Assembly (NCBI RefSeq): GCF_001424875.1
Contig: NZ_LMCT01000072.1
Coordinates: forward strand, 798 to 64,797
Direction: 5' to 3'
Origin: Kitasatospora sp. Root107
GTDB taxonomy: Bacteria; Actinomycetota; Actinomycetes; Streptomycetales; Streptomycetaceae
DNA length: 64,000 nucleotides
Below the pieces are notes generated by a model, which worked only from the letters and a program-made list of their open reading frames with translations, had not been told where the DNA came from and made no database searches. Positions 33,099 through 42,703 of this stretch are shown here, one piece after another. The position numbers were made by a program, and so were the translations under genes. Within the stretch, counting starts at the first letter, position 1. Each line of letters starts with the position of its first letter.

Positions 33099-33842
33099 CT
33101 AGTGATCCGGCCCAGCCCAGACCGCCACCATGGGCACCGGCGTGTCAGCTGCCGCACCAGGACCCCAGCCCCCGACCACGATGATTCCAGGCGGCACCGG
33201 CCCGCCCCCACGGGGGTCGACCCTTGCGCGTGCTCCGAAGAAAAGCGGCTTGGACATTCCGGTCCGATCGAAGCGAAGCATCGGAGACTCCGCCAGAAAC
33301 GGGAACTTGGCGCGCATCTGCTGCTCGTCGGTCCCGGTGTACAGCGCGAGGTTGAGCTGCGCATCGCTGGGCCACGTGCCGTCGACCACGTACTCGACGT
33401 CCGGCGGAACGCTCGACGGTGACCGGCCGAGCAGCGGCAGGCCGGCGACGTCGAAGCAGACGACGGTCGCGACGTGGCCGCCGGCATCGAGGTCCAGTCG
33501 CTCTCCGCGCACGTCGGGGAGGCGGTTCGCCCGTGCTCCAGACCCGGTGCTCTTGCCGACATAGACGTGCGTCTGTCCCGAATGGTGCAGCGAGAGCTTG
33601 GCGTCACCGAACACAGCGTTCGGATGAATCCGGTCGGCATGGACTTCGCCGGAGAAGTCCGCAGCCACGCTCGCGGCGACCGCGCCCTTGACGCTCCAGC
33701 TGTCGCCGATGAACGGGCGGATGTACAGGCTTGCGTCGCCCGGATTGTTCGGCTTCGCCCACGACAGGTGCGCGATCTGCGCGAACCCGGATCCGCATGG
33801 CGCGACGATCCGGATGCTCTCGATCCCGTACTCAGCGGTCAT
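33099..33842 (-). CDS. Unknown cargo protein
   Basis: A 247-residue protein with ATG 33842 (MTAEYGIESIRIV). It has no signal peptide or membrane helix. The sequence is beta-rich and suggests an all-beta domain (LYIRPFIGDSWSVKGAVAAS, LDLDAGGHVATVVCFDVAGL) with a hydrophobic Gly/Pro-rich tail (VPPGIIVVGGWGPGAAADTP). No family is recognised. It lies 117 bp downstream of 33960-35096 on the same strand, so the two may be co-transcribed as a second cargo module of the 14-kb element. Confidence 0.55.
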   Translation of the reverse strand: MTAEYGIESIRIVAPCGSGFAQIAHLSWAKPNNPGDASLYIRPFIGDSWSVKGAVAASVAADFSGEVHADRIHPNAVFGDAKLSLHHSGQTHVYVGKSTGSGARANRLPDVRGERLDLDAGGHVATVVCFDVAGLPLLGRSPSSVPPDVEYVVDGTWPSDAQLNLALYTGTDEQQMRAKFPFLAESPMLRFDRTGMSKPLFFGARARVDPRGGGPVPPGIIVVGGWGPGAAADTPVPMVAVWAGPDH

Positions 33843-33959
33843 ACCGGGGACGCTACGCCCCGCAGCGCCAAGGGCACCAGTGCTTTCACGGCCACCTCGC
33901 GGTTCCCAGGGTGCCGCCGCAGCCACCGCGAGGCCGACCAGCGCAACGGACGCCGGCCC

Positions 33960-35096
33960 CTACTCCTCGTCAGTGGCGGATCCAGTCACGTACGGGTGGA
34001 CCGGACGCCCGGCGTTGAAGGGTGTGAACCAGTCGTCCACGCCCCTGGATGAGATGCCGAGCAAGGCGGCGGCGGGATCCTGGTCGATCCCGTCCATCGC
34101 AGACTGGTAGAGCCATTCGTGGTCCAGGTCCTCGTACACGCTCTCGCGGAAGGAGTTCAGGGCCTCCTGAGCGCCGTCGTCCAGCAGGCCGTGGATGTCC
34201 AGGGTCGCCTCGGTGGTCTCCAGGAGCAGCCGCAGCAGCAACTCCTCCGCGACGCTGCTCAGTTGAACGAAGCCCAGCCGGCACAGCCGCGCGGTCAGGT
34301 CCACTGCGGTGACCACCAGCTGGCGTGCGAACAGCGGTGTGTACAGGTGGGCGAACTGTGCAGGCAGTCCTTCGAGTTGGAGTAGCCCGCCATCGCACTG
34401 GGCGGCGTTGGGGGAGTCGCGGAGGGTATCGATGTCCTCGAAGAGTTCGTCGAGCAGGATGTCGACGGAGTAGAAGAGTGCGCCGGCCGCGAGCTCCGCG
34501 TCCTCGACGGCCACGTTGAACTCCTCGCCCCACTCTTCGTCGTTCTCGACGTCCTCCGGGGTGAGATGCCCCAGCGATGCGAGGCCGATGCCGGCGAGCT
34601 GCGGGGCGAGGGCTCGCAGGGTCGCCCTCATGGCTGCCCGGTCCTCGTCACTCGGTCCGGGCCGCTCGGCAGCGACTGTCCGGTGCATATGGTGCGTGGC
34701 GGCCCGGACGCCGAGGTCGGACGGGGGAACACCCGGGCCGTCGGCCGCGTCCAGGCTCTCCTTGGCCGAGTCGAGGTGCAGCTCCACCTCGCACTTGTCG
34801 ATGGACCACCCGGCCAGCGGTTCGCAGTGCTCCAGGATGTCGCCGATCAGCGCCTCGACGGCCGCCTCCGCGTCCTCCAGGGTGGGGGCATCGATGAAGA
34901 CCTTCAAGAGTGCACCCTCGGGGTGGACGCCGATGAAGTGGTCGGTGACGTCGACAATCTCGCCCGCCTCACCCTCGAGGACGTCGACCGCATCCAGCCT
35001 CTCGCCGAGGAGGTGAATGACGCCCGCCCGCTGCAGCTCGTCGAGTTCAGGAGTGCCTTCGGGACGGCTGGTGTCCACGGTGACCGCGTAGCTCAT
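33960..35096 (-). CDS. Unknown acidic cargo protein
   Basis: A 378-residue protein with ATG 35096 (MSYAVTVDTSRPEGTPELDE). It is strongly acidic, with a predicted alpha/beta N-terminal half (VFIDAPTLEDAEAAVEALIG) and an all-helical C-terminal half (AEELLLRLLLETTEATLDIH). No catalytic motif, signal peptide or membrane segment. I cannot assign a family. It lies between the conflict operon and the integrase, read away from the integrase. The acidic, helical composition would fit a protein partner or a mimic of DNA, but that is only speculation. Confidence 0.6.
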   Translation of the reverse strand: MSYAVTVDTSRPEGTPELDELQRAGVIHLLGERLDAVDVLEGEAGEIVDVTDHFIGVHPEGALLKVFIDAPTLEDAEAAVEALIGDILEHCEPLAGWSIDKCEVELHLDSAKESLDAADGPGVPPSDLGVRAATHHMHRTVAAERPGPSDEDRAAMRATLRALAPQLAGIGLASLGHLTPEDVENDEEWGEEFNVAVEDAELAAGALFYSVDILLDELFEDIDTLRDSPNAAQCDGGLLQLEGLPAQFAHLYTPLFARQLVVTAVDLTARLCRLGFVQLSSVAEELLLRLLLETTEATLDIHGLLDDGAQEALNSFRESVYEDLDHEWLYQSAMDGIDQDPAAALLGISSRGVDDWFTPFNAGRPVHPYVTGSATDEE

Positions 35097-35306
35097 GGCA
35101 CCAGACTGCCCCACTCCACCGACACCGCGGGGGACGAAACCCCCAGGAGGACCAGCGCACTTGGGCACAAGTCAAGGGATCGCCGCTGGTCACGCCGGAG
35201 ATTGGGGGAGTGGTGGTCGGGTTGTGGTCGTCGGTTGCTGTTCCGGTTCGGCCGCGCGGATCACTATGGAGGCGGCCGCTCCATGCACCGTCAGAAGGTG
35301 ATCACC

Positions 35307-36581
35307 ATGCGCGCCCACAACAGCGTGGGACGCGTTTACCGCCGCTGCGGCTGCCGCGACGAACAACGCCACCAACTCGGCACCCAATGCCCACGCCTGA
35401 CCACTGAACCCGCCCACGGGACCTGGACCTTCGCCGTCGACCTGCCCGCCACCGAACCCGGCGGGCACAACCACACCGTGCGCCGCGGTGGCTTCCCCAC
35501 CCAGGACGAGGCCCGCTCCGCTCTCCACCGCTACCTCACCGGACGGCGCGTCGGCATCAGCGCCGACCCCAACCAGACCGTGGCCGACTACCTGGCCGAA
35601 TGGCTCAAGGCCAAGCAGCTGCGGCTCAAGCCCACCACCTGGGTCCGCTACCGCGACTACGTGGAGAAGGACCTCATCCCCGCCCTCGGCACCGTCCGCC
35701 TGGACGATCTCGCCTACGAGCACCTGCTCCACTTCGTCCAGTCCCAGCTCGCCGCCGGCCGCGGGCGCCCCACCGTCTGGCACATCCTCGCCACCCTCTC
35801 CAGTGCGCTCGGTGAGGCTGTCCGCACCCACCGGCTGCCCGCGAACGTCGCCCGGCCGACCATCATCCCGCGGCCCCGGGCCGACGAGCGAGCCATCTGG
35901 ACCCCCGCCCAGGCGGTGCGCTTCCTGCGCTACTGCCGCACACACGACCCGGACTTCGCCGACCTCATCGAGCTGATCATCTGCACCGGCCTGCGCAAGG
36001 GCGAGGCCCTCGCCCTGCACTGGGACGACATCCACCTCGACCAAGGTCTCCTCTACGTCCGATGGACGCTCTCCGCGATCGACAACAACAAGCTCGTCAT
36101 GACCGCCCCGAAGACCGCCAAGAGCCGCGAATGGGTCGCGCTGTCACGCCGAACCCACAAGATGCTCGCCCGCCGCAAGGCCGAGAACAACAGAGCAGGG
36201 AAGAACGGAAACGGACTGGTCTTCCAAAAGGACGACGGCCGCCCGCTCCACCCCCAGTACGTCCTCAACCACTTCCACTACCTCGCCCGCAAGGCGCGTC
36301 TCCCACGTTGCAACGTCCACGACCTGCGCCACCTTGCCATCACGATCGCCATCAGCGAAGGCGTCGACATGGTCATCGTCTCGAAGACCGCACGCCACTC
36401 CACCCTGTCCACCACCGCGAACATCTACGCCCATCTGACCCGAAAGGCCGCCCGGAGAGCTGTGGACGCCATCGCCAGAGCACTCGACCGCGAAGAAAAG
36501 CAGTACGACCACACCACGACCACCAGACCGGCGGCCAGCAAACCGGCAGCCCGCAAGAGCCGCTACGGGAAGGCGGCATGA
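35307..36581 (+). CDS. int: Site-specific tyrosine recombinase (integrase)
   Basis: A 424-residue protein from ATG 35307 (GAAGGTG site); ATG 35283 is an alternative. The N-terminus (about 1-75) is an AP2-like arm-binding region with a CGCRDE cysteine pair. Residues about 90-180 are the SAM-like core-binding domain (VADYLAEWLKAKQLRLKPTT). The catalytic domain has ICTGLRKGEALAL (Arg), HDLRHLAI (His-xx-Arg), ARHSTLSTT (His) and NIYAHL (Tyr). It reads toward the tRNA-Pro gene and ends 98 bp from the attR core. No excisionase gene is evident. A C-terminal scrap of a relative is at 372-480. Confidence 0.95.
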   Translation: MRAHNSVGRVYRRCGCRDEQRHQLGTQCPRLTTEPAHGTWTFAVDLPATEPGGHNHTVRRGGFPTQDEARSALHRYLTGRRVGISADPNQTVADYLAEWLKAKQLRLKPTTWVRYRDYVEKDLIPALGTVRLDDLAYEHLLHFVQSQLAAGRGRPTVWHILATLSSALGEAVRTHRLPANVARPTIIPRPRADERAIWTPAQAVRFLRYCRTHDPDFADLIELIICTGLRKGEALALHWDDIHLDQGLLYVRWTLSAIDNNKLVMTAPKTAKSREWVALSRRTHKMLARRKAENNRAGKNGNGLVFQKDDGRPLHPQYVLNHFHYLARKARLPRCNVHDLRHLAITIAISEGVDMVIVSKTARHSTLSTTANIYAHLTRKAARRAVDAIARALDREEKQYDHTTTTRPAASKPAARKSRYGKAA

Positions 36582-36645
36582 AAGTGCGTCAGAACCGGCT
36601 GGCTGGGACGAGGGTCGGGCTACGACCACTCAACGACCACCAACG

Positions 36646-36678
36646 AAAAAGGCCGCCTTCGCATCTCTGCGAAAACGG

Positions 36679-36681
<3 letters not shown>
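36646..36681 (-). terminator. tRNA-Pro terminator
   Basis: The stem GGCCG...CGGCC (36651-36680) with inner TTCGCA/TGCGAA and a loop CTC is followed on the minus strand by TTTTT. It lies 17 bp past the tRNA's CCA end. Confidence 0.8.
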
Positions 36682-36775
<94 letters not shown>

Positions 36776-36911
36776 TGGTCTGTCTGCCTCGCCCGTCGGC
36801 TTCGGCTTTCTGACCTTGTCTCCGATCTCCCGGTGACGTGGAAAACAATACAGCACCGGGAGGGGTGCTCGTTGCCAGTTTCCCGAGGTGGGGCGGGCGG
36901 TGCCGTGCAGG

Positions 36912-38306
36912 TCAGGGGGCGGGGTGGTGGGCGTCGTAGTGGCGGAAGGCGGGGCGGCGGGCGGCGAGGAGGAGGACGGCGGTCACGCAGGTCAGGCCGC
37001 CGGCGAGGAGGGCGGTGGTGGAGGAGGTGAGGGAGGCGACGGTGCCGGCGAAGAAGTCGCCGAGGCGGGGGCCGCCGGCCACGACCACGATGAAGATGCC
37101 CTGGAGGCGGCCGCGCATGTCGTCGGGGGCACCGACCTGGAGCATGGTGTTGCGGAAGATCATGCTGATGCTGTCCGCGCAGCCGGCGGCGGCGAGCATC
37201 AGCAGGCCGAGCCAGAGCTGCGAGGAGAGGCCGAACGCGGCGATGGCCAGGCCCCAGGCGGCGACGCCGGTGACGATGGCGAGGCCGTGCCGCCGGACCC
37301 CGGAGATCCAGCCGGAGAAGAGGGCCCCGGCCAGCGAGCCGACGGCGGGGGCGGCGACCAGCAGGCCGACCGTGCCGGGGCCGCCGCCGTAGACGGTGAC
37401 GGCGATGGCGGGGAAGAGCGCGCGGGGGGAGGCGAAGACCATCGCGATCAGGTCGGCGACGAAGCTGGTGCGCAGGTTGGGGCGGCTGCGCAGGAAGCGT
37501 AGGCCGTCCAGGACGGAGGCGCGTTTGCGGGCGGCACCGTCGCCGGGGCGCATGGCCGGGAGCCGCCACATCGCGTAGAGGGTGCCGCTGAACGCGAGGG
37601 TGTCGACCAGGTACGCGGACTGGACCCCGAAGGCGGCGATCAGCACGCCGCCGATCATCGGACCGACGGTGGTGCCCAGGCTCATGCTCATACTGCCCAG
37701 CGCGTTGGCGGCGGGGAGCTGATGGGCCGGCACCAGCCGGGGGATCATCGCCGACCGGGCGGGCGAACTGAGCGCGAAGAAGCCGGACTGCAGGGCGACC
37801 GCCGCGTACAGCAGGCCCACCGAGCCGAGGCCGAGCAGGGCCTGGACGGCCAGTACGGCGGAGGTGAGGGCGAGTCCGGAGGAGCCGACCAGGCCGAGCA
37901 GGCGGCGGTCCACGGTGTCGGCGATCGCGCCGCCGTAGAGGCCGAGGCCGACCAGCGGGACGAGCGAGAAGAGGCCGACCAGGCCGGTGGCGAAGTTGGA
38001 GCCGGTGAGGGCGTACACCTGGACGGCGACCGCCACCGCCGTCATCTGCTGGCCGACGGCGGAGACCACCTGGCCGGTCCAGAGCCGCCGGTAGTCGGGG
38101 TGCTCGCGGAGCGGGCTGAGGTCGGCCAGTGCACCTCGGCCCAGCCGACGCCACCGTCCGCCCCCTCCCGATCCGGGACCGGACGACTCGGTACCGGACG
38201 GATCGGGATCGGACGGCTTGGCATCGGACGGTTCGGGACCGCGCGGTATGGGTTCGGAGGTGGGCGGGTTGGCAGGGGCGGGCGGAAGGGTCGACACGGG
38301 CCTCAT
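36912..38306 (-). CDS. MFS transporter (EntS/TetA-like exporter)
   Basis: A 464-residue protein with ATG 38306. A Pro/Ser-rich N-terminal tail of about 60 residues precedes a standard MFS body of about 12 helices, starting LREHPDYRRLWTGQVVSAVGQ. The GGAIADTVDRRLLGL loop is the MFS motif A equivalent (D-R-R). The subfamily is that of EntS-like and macrolide exporters. Substrate unknown. It is the first chromosomal gene right of the island and stands alone on its strand. Confidence 0.85.
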   Translation of the reverse strand: MRPVSTLPPAPANPPTSEPIPRGPEPSDAKPSDPDPSGTESSGPGSGGGGRWRRLGRGALADLSPLREHPDYRRLWTGQVVSAVGQQMTAVAVAVQVYALTGSNFATGLVGLFSLVPLVGLGLYGGAIADTVDRRLLGLVGSSGLALTSAVLAVQALLGLGSVGLLYAAVALQSGFFALSSPARSAMIPRLVPAHQLPAANALGSMSMSLGTTVGPMIGGVLIAAFGVQSAYLVDTLAFSGTLYAMWRLPAMRPGDGAARKRASVLDGLRFLRSRPNLRTSFVADLIAMVFASPRALFPAIAVTVYGGGPGTVGLLVAAPAVGSLAGALFSGWISGVRRHGLAIVTGVAAWGLAIAAFGLSSQLWLGLLMLAAAGCADSISMIFRNTMLQVGAPDDMRGRLQGIFIVVVAGGPRLGDFFAGTVASLTSSTTALLAGGLTCVTAVLLLAARRPAFRHYDAHHPAP

Positions 38307-38368
38307 CCTCACCCACCACCCTGCCGCAGCCGAAACGGTTTCCGCCCGCCCCCGACGACCCCGCCCCG

Positions 38369-39154
38369 CTACCTGCTGAGGACCTGCTTCTCGCCCGCCT
38401 CGACCGCCACCGACAGCCGGTTGCCCGGCGGCGGGAAGGGGCAGACGAAGTGGTCGGCGAACGCGCACGGCGGCAGGTACGCCCGGTTCAGGTCGAGCAC
38501 CGTCCGGCCCGCGGCGTCCGGCGCGGGCAGCGTGACGAAGCGGAACCGGTACGTCTCCCGCCCGCTGCTCCCGTCGGCAATCACTCCGCTCAGCCGGTCG
38601 CCCGCCCGGCTGACGGTGAGGGTGTGCGGCTCGCCGGCCAGGTGGAAGGCGATCCGGCCGGTGACCGGGAGCGGCCGGTCCCGGCCGTCGGCGTTCGGCA
38701 CCAGCACGTCGTGGTCGTTCTCGAAGGGGGTGAAGACCGCGGGGACCGCCCACTCCGGCGAGTACGGGTAGGTCGAGATCCCGGCGAACGCCGCGCGCCC
38801 CGGGGAGGCGGGGTCGAAGACCCGCAGAGCGGGCTCGCCCTCGCGTTCGATCGGCACCAGCAGGATCTCACCGAGCGTCAGCAGGTCGGCGGCCGGATCG
38901 GTGTCGGGGCGCAGCTCGACGGTGCCGTCCACCGCGCCCTCCGCACCCTTCACCCGCAAGCCGTCGGCAGCTGCGGCCTGCACCAGCACCGCACCGTCGG
39001 CGGCCCACCAGCGGCCGGGCAGGCCGGGGATCTCGGCCGGCTCCGGCTCCAGCCAGTGCGTGCCGGTGAGTGCGAGTGCGCCGTGCGGGGCGCCGACGGA
39101 CGCCGTGCGGCGCTCCGTCCAGTGCTGCCACTCCTCGGCGGCGGTCTCGGTCAT
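38369..39154 (-). CDS. DUF1684 family protein
   Basis: A 261-residue cytoplasmic protein with ATG 39154 and an AGGAAG site. It has the DUF1684 blocks: WTERRTASVGAPHGALALTG, a central region, PYSPEWAVPAVFTPF, and the C-terminal RTVLDLNRAYLPPCAFADH, FVCPFPPPGNRL. Family members are cupin-like proteins of unknown role. It lies 42 bp downstream of the thioesterase gene on the same strand, so the two may be co-transcribed. Confidence 0.85.
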   Translation of the reverse strand: MTETAAEEWQHWTERRTASVGAPHGALALTGTHWLEPEPAEIPGLPGRWWAADGAVLVQAAAADGLRVKGAEGAVDGTVELRPDTDPAADLLTLGEILLVPIEREGEPALRVFDPASPGRAAFAGISTYPYSPEWAVPAVFTPFENDHDVLVPNADGRDRPLPVTGRIAFHLAGEPHTLTVSRAGDRLSGVIADGSSGRETYRFRFVTLPAPDAAGRTVLDLNRAYLPPCAFADHFVCPFPPPGNRLSVAVEAGEKQVLSR

Positions 39155-39195
39155 GACTGCTTCCTCCCTGTGCGCGTACGAGTTGCTGTACGAGT

Positions 39196-39996
39196 TCACG
39201 CCCGCCGGTCACCGAGCGGCCGGAACAGTCCCTCCTGCATCACCGAGACGACCAACCGGCCGTTCCGGTCGAAGATCTGACCCCGCGCCAGCCCGCGCGC
39301 GCCGTGCGCGATCGGCGACTCCTGCTGGTACAGCAGCCACTCGTCGGCCCGGAACGGACGGTGGAACCACATCGCGTGGTCGAGCGAGGCCATGTCGAAG
39401 TTCCGGGTGCCCCAGAGCGGCTCGACCGGGGCCCGGACGGAGTCCAGCAGCGTCATGTCGCTGGCGTAGGTGAGAGCGCAGACGTGGATCAGCGGGTTGT
39501 CGGGGAGCGCGCCGTTGGTCTTCAGCCAGACGCCGCTGCGCGGCTCGACCCCGACCAGCTCCTCCTGGGTCCACCGCAGCCGCTCCACGTACCGGATGTC
39601 GAAGGGCTGCCGGCGGCTGATGAACGCCGGCATCGCCTCCTGGTGCTCGATGCCGCCCGCCTCGGGGACGTGGAAGTCGGCGGTCAGCGCGAAGATGCTG
39701 CGCCCCTGCTGGATGCCGAGCACCCGGCGGGTGGTGAACGACCGGCCGTCCCTGATCCGGTCCACCTGGTACACGATCGGCACCCCGGGCACGCCCGGCC
39801 GGAGGAAGTACGCGTGCAGCGAGTGCACCGGCCGGTCGTCGTCCACCGTCCGCCCCGCCGCCACCAGCGCCTGCCCGGCCACCTGCCCGCCGAAGGTCCG
39901 CTGGAGCGACTCCTCGGGGCTGCGCCCGCGGAAGATGTTGAGCTCGATCTGCTCCAGGTCGAGCAGGTCCACCAGCTGGTCGACGGGGGTGCCCAT
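39196..39996 (-). CDS. tesB: Acyl-CoA thioesterase II
   Basis: A 266-residue protein with the double hot-dog fold of TesB: N-terminal LEQIELNIFRGRSP, TFGGQVAGQALVAAGRTV, LHAYFLRPG (first hot-dog), then ASDMTLLDSV, NFDMASLDHAMWFHRPFRAD and a C-terminal ARGQIFDRNGRLVVSVMQEG. The D-x-x-LDH region holds the expected active-site Asp, with Thr and Gln further on. It hydrolyses acyl-CoA to free acid and CoA in the cytoplasm. Length equals the family norm. Confidence 0.92.
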   Translation of the reverse strand: MGTPVDQLVDLLDLEQIELNIFRGRSPEESLQRTFGGQVAGQALVAAGRTVDDDRPVHSLHAYFLRPGVPGVPIVYQVDRIRDGRSFTTRRVLGIQQGRSIFALTADFHVPEAGGIEHQEAMPAFISRRQPFDIRYVERLRWTQEELVGVEPRSGVWLKTNGALPDNPLIHVCALTYASDMTLLDSVRAPVEPLWGTRNFDMASLDHAMWFHRPFRADEWLLYQQESPIAHGARGLARGQIFDRNGRLVVSVMQEGLFRPLGDRRA

Positions 39997-40239
39997 AGTC
40001 GTGTCGTCCTCTCTCGGCCGGGCCGTGTGCCGGGCCCGACGCTACGTTCGTCTACCCAGAAGTCTGCACACCCGGCCCGCATTCCCGCCCGGCGCGCCCC
40101 CACCTGGGCCGTCCTGACCCGGGCCGGTCCGTGTCGGCCGGCCGACGCGGGGCGCGGCCACTTCGCCCAACCGGGTGTGCGCGCGTGCGTGCCTCCGCCG
40201 AGGGCGGGGCCGGAGGGTGGGGGCAGAGCCCCCGAGCGT

Positions 40240-40860
40240 TCAGTTCACGCCGCGCGGGCGGAACTGGATGCTGATCCGCGGCCCGACCGGGCGGGCCGTC
40301 TTCGGCACGGCGTGCTCCCAGGTGCGCTGACAGGAGCCGCCCATCACCAGCAGGTCCCCGTGCCCGAGCGCGTACCGGACCGACTCCCCGCCCCCGCCGG
40401 CGGGCCGCAGCGCCAACGCACGCGGTTCGCCGACCGAGACGATCGCCACCATGGTGTCCTCCGAGCGCCCCCGCCCGATCCGGTCCCCGTGCCAGGCCAC
40501 GCTGTCGTTCCCGTCCCGGTACAGACAGAGCCCGGCCGTCAGGAACGGCTCGCCCAACTCGCCCCCGTAGTAAGCACTCAGCTCCGTCCGCATCTCCGCC
40601 AGCACCGGATCGGGCAGCTCGTCGCCGTCCCCGAAGTACGCCAGCAGCCGGGGCACCGACACCACCCGCTCGTACATCTCCCGCTGCTCGGCCCGCCACT
40701 CGACCCCGCAGGCCAGCTGCTCGAACAACGCGTCCGCCCCACGCACCCACCCGGGCAGCACATCCACCCAGGCCCCGTGCCCGAGCTCGGTCCGGCGTAT
40801 CCCGGTGAGGGGCCCGAGCTCGGGGCGGTCGGCGCTCAGCAGTGATCCCTGGAAGTGCAT
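40240..40860 (-). CDS. alkB: Alpha-ketoglutarate-dependent dioxygenase, AlkB family
   Basis: A 206-residue protein. The Fe(II) facial triad is present: His and Asp in AWHGDRIG, and His in RTWEHAVPK; the 2-oxoglutarate arginines are in RISIQFRPRG. It repairs alkylated DNA bases by oxidative demethylation. The start is ATG 40860. It is monocistronic, with convergent or unrelated neighbours. Confidence 0.92.
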   Translation of the reverse strand: MHFQGSLLSADRPELGPLTGIRRTELGHGAWVDVLPGWVRGADALFEQLACGVEWRAEQREMYERVVSVPRLLAYFGDGDELPDPVLAEMRTELSAYYGGELGEPFLTAGLCLYRDGNDSVAWHGDRIGRGRSEDTMVAIVSVGEPRALALRPAGGGGESVRYALGHGDLLVMGGSCQRTWEHAVPKTARPVGPRISIQFRPRGVN

Positions 40861-40930
40861 GGTTCCAGCGTAACGCCCTGAATCGAAAAGCTGTTCTAAT
40901 CCTTACTCCGGGATCCGCTACACCCTGCGC

Positions 40931-41046
40931 GTGGCTCCTGCGCGATGCCTGGTTATCGAGGACAGTCCCAACGGCGTGCTGGCCGCACGGCCGCCGGCGC
41001 CACTGGGTTGATCGCCGAACTGCCCGAAGTACTGGCGCTGTTGTGA
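40931..41046 (+). pseudogene. HAD-hydrolase C-terminal remnant
   Basis: The plus strand reads ARCLVIEDSPNGVLAAR, the HAD motif III/IV region, and after a one-frame shift near 40990 continues AAGATGLIAELPEVLALL to a stop at 41046. The N-terminal nucleophile motif is absent. It is a decayed end of a HAD-like phosphatase gene. Confidence 0.6.
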
Positions 41047-41061
41047 GAGTGCTGGTCACAG

Positions 41062-41445
41062 TCACCCGTTCCGGCTGAAGCCCGCCTGGAGGGTGTGGAG
41101 GGTGACGACGCCTCCGCCGAGCATCTCGGCCTTCCGGCGGAGCTGGTCCACGACCGCCGGGCTCGGCCGCCCGTACACGTCGATGGATCTCATCCGGATG
41201 AGCGCACCGAACGCGCGGAACTTCGGTCCGCCGAGCTCCAGATGGAACTCCATCGACGCCGAATCAGGATGGACGGCCACCAGGGTCATCGTGGACTCGG
41301 ACTCATCGATGTAGAAGTTGTAGGCCATCAGCTGCGGCTCGCGCGCCTCGACGAAGGTGGCCAGGTCGCGCATTCCGTTCTGGACCTCCGCGAGCTTTCC
41401 CTCGCGGATGTCCGAGCGGTCGACGTAGTAAATGAGTTCCACCAT
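41062..41445 (-). CDS. Small conserved protein of unknown function
   Basis: A 127-residue cytoplasmic protein with ATG 41445. It starts MVELIYYVDRSDIREGKLAE, continues with TFVEAREPQLMAYNFYIDES and TMTLVAVHPDSASMEFHLEL. The alternating pattern and size fit a ferredoxin-like antibiotic-biosynthesis-monooxygenase (ABM)-type fold, a broad family of dimeric alpha-beta barrels. No cofactor or specific reaction can be assigned. The downstream neighbour on the plus strand is the HAD remnant. Confidence 0.6.
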   Translation of the reverse strand: MVELIYYVDRSDIREGKLAEVQNGMRDLATFVEAREPQLMAYNFYIDESESTMTLVAVHPDSASMEFHLELGGPKFRAFGALIRMRSIDVYGRPSPAVVDQLRRKAEMLGGGVVTLHTLQAGFSRNG

Positions 41446-41592
41446 GCCGCCCGAACCTACCGCCGGAGGCCCGCCCGTTCCGCTCGGCGCGCGGGTCCCG
41501 TCCTGGACTCGATCGTGCCGTTCTTCGAGTCTGCCGAACGGTTCCCGGAAGTCGGTGGAGGTGGTCCGACGGTCGGTGGCAGACTGGCGCGC

Positions 41593-42183
41593 ATGACCGA
41601 GACGGGGCCCAAGGCAGACCTTCAGCTGTACCTGCAGGACGCGCGCGACGTGCTGCTGCTGAAACTTGACGGACTGTCGGAGTACGACCTCCGTCGGCCG
41701 ATGACGCCGACCGGTACCAACCTGCTGGGGCTGGTCAAGCACCTGACCAGCGCCGAGGCGGCGTATTTCGGTGAGACCTTCGGGCGGCCGTTCGAGACGC
41801 CGCAGCTCTGGATCGCGACCGACGCCGAGCCGAACTCGGACCTGTGGGCGACCGCCGACGAGAGTCGCGAGCAGATCGTCGGGCTGTACCGGGAGGCGTG
41901 GGCCCACTCGGACGCGACGATCGCGGCGCTGCCGCTCGACGCGCTCGGCCGGGTGCCCTGGGGCAGGCGGGGCGAGCTGACGTTGCACCGGATTCTGGTC
42001 CACATGATCGGTGAGACCCACCGGCACGCAGGTCACGCCGACATCGTCCGGGAGCTGATCGACGGATCGGTCGGCCAGCGCGGCGAGAACGACAACCTGC
42101 CGCCCGGCGATCCCAGTTGGTGGGCGGGGCACCGTGACCGGCTGGAGCAGGCGGCGCGGGAGGCTGATCGGCGCGGGGCCTGA
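41593..42183 (+). CDS. DinB/DUF664 family protein
   Basis: A 196-residue four-helix-bundle protein with ATG 41593. The DinB-like metal-binding histidines are recognisable in LLGLVKHLTSAEAAYF (first His) and LVHMIGETHRHAGHADIVRE (last pair). DUF664 proteins belong to the DinB/YfiT hydrolase or thiol-transferase-like group; a role in stress detoxification is possible. Specific function is unknown. Confidence 0.85.
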   Translation: MTETGPKADLQLYLQDARDVLLLKLDGLSEYDLRRPMTPTGTNLLGLVKHLTSAEAAYFGETFGRPFETPQLWIATDAEPNSDLWATADESREQIVGLYREAWAHSDATIAALPLDALGRVPWGRRGELTLHRILVHMIGETHRHAGHADIVRELIDGSVGQRGENDNLPPGDPSWWAGHRDRLEQAAREADRRGA

Positions 42184-42216
42184 CGGCGGACTGTCCGGCG
42201 TGGTCAACTCATCGAC

Positions 42217-42687
42217 ATGGAAACTGTGTTGGCTGCCACGGTGGCCGTACTCGGCACCCTGATCGGCACGTTCGGGACGCTGGTGCTCCAGCGTCGCGCC
42301 GCCGACCGCACCGCGTCTCACGCCCGGGAGGACCGCCTGCGGCAGGAGCGGGCGAGCGCCTGCCTGGCGTTCGCGGAGGTGCTCTCGGAGCTGAAGCGCG
42401 CGTCCGTCGACGTCTGGCTCCGCCGTCACGACCAGCCGCGCGACGAGGAGGCCGTCCGAGCCGCCCGGCAGGAGGCCGACCGTTGTGGCGCACAGGCTCA
42501 GTCCGCGATGTTCCGGATGCAGCTCATGACCCACGATCGGCAGCTCGGCGCGCTCGCCCACGCCGCCTTCGAGCTGGTCGGAAGCGTCCAGCCCGCAGGC
42601 AGCCGTACGGAGTTGAAGCGTGTGGAGCGGGCCTTCGAGGTGGCGGTGGAAGCGTTCATCGCGGACGCCCATCGACTGGTGATCTGA
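42217..42687 (+). CDS. Small membrane-anchored helical protein
   Basis: A 156-residue protein with ATG 42217. One N-terminal membrane helix (ATVAVLGTLIGTFGTLVL, residues 6-23) is followed by a long charged, coiled-coil-like cytoplasmic part (RTASHAREDRLRQERASACL to the end). Similar proteins are common in Streptomyces and unassigned. It ends 16 bp from the convergent LRV-repeat gene. Confidence 0.7.
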   Translation: METVLAATVAVLGTLIGTFGTLVLQRRAADRTASHAREDRLRQERASACLAFAEVLSELKRASVDVWLRRHDQPRDEEAVRAARQEADRCGAQAQSAMFRMQLMTHDRQLGALAHAAFELVGSVQPAGSRTELKRVERAFEVAVEAFIADAHRLVI

Positions 42688-42703
42688 CCGGGAGAGTTTC
42701 AGG

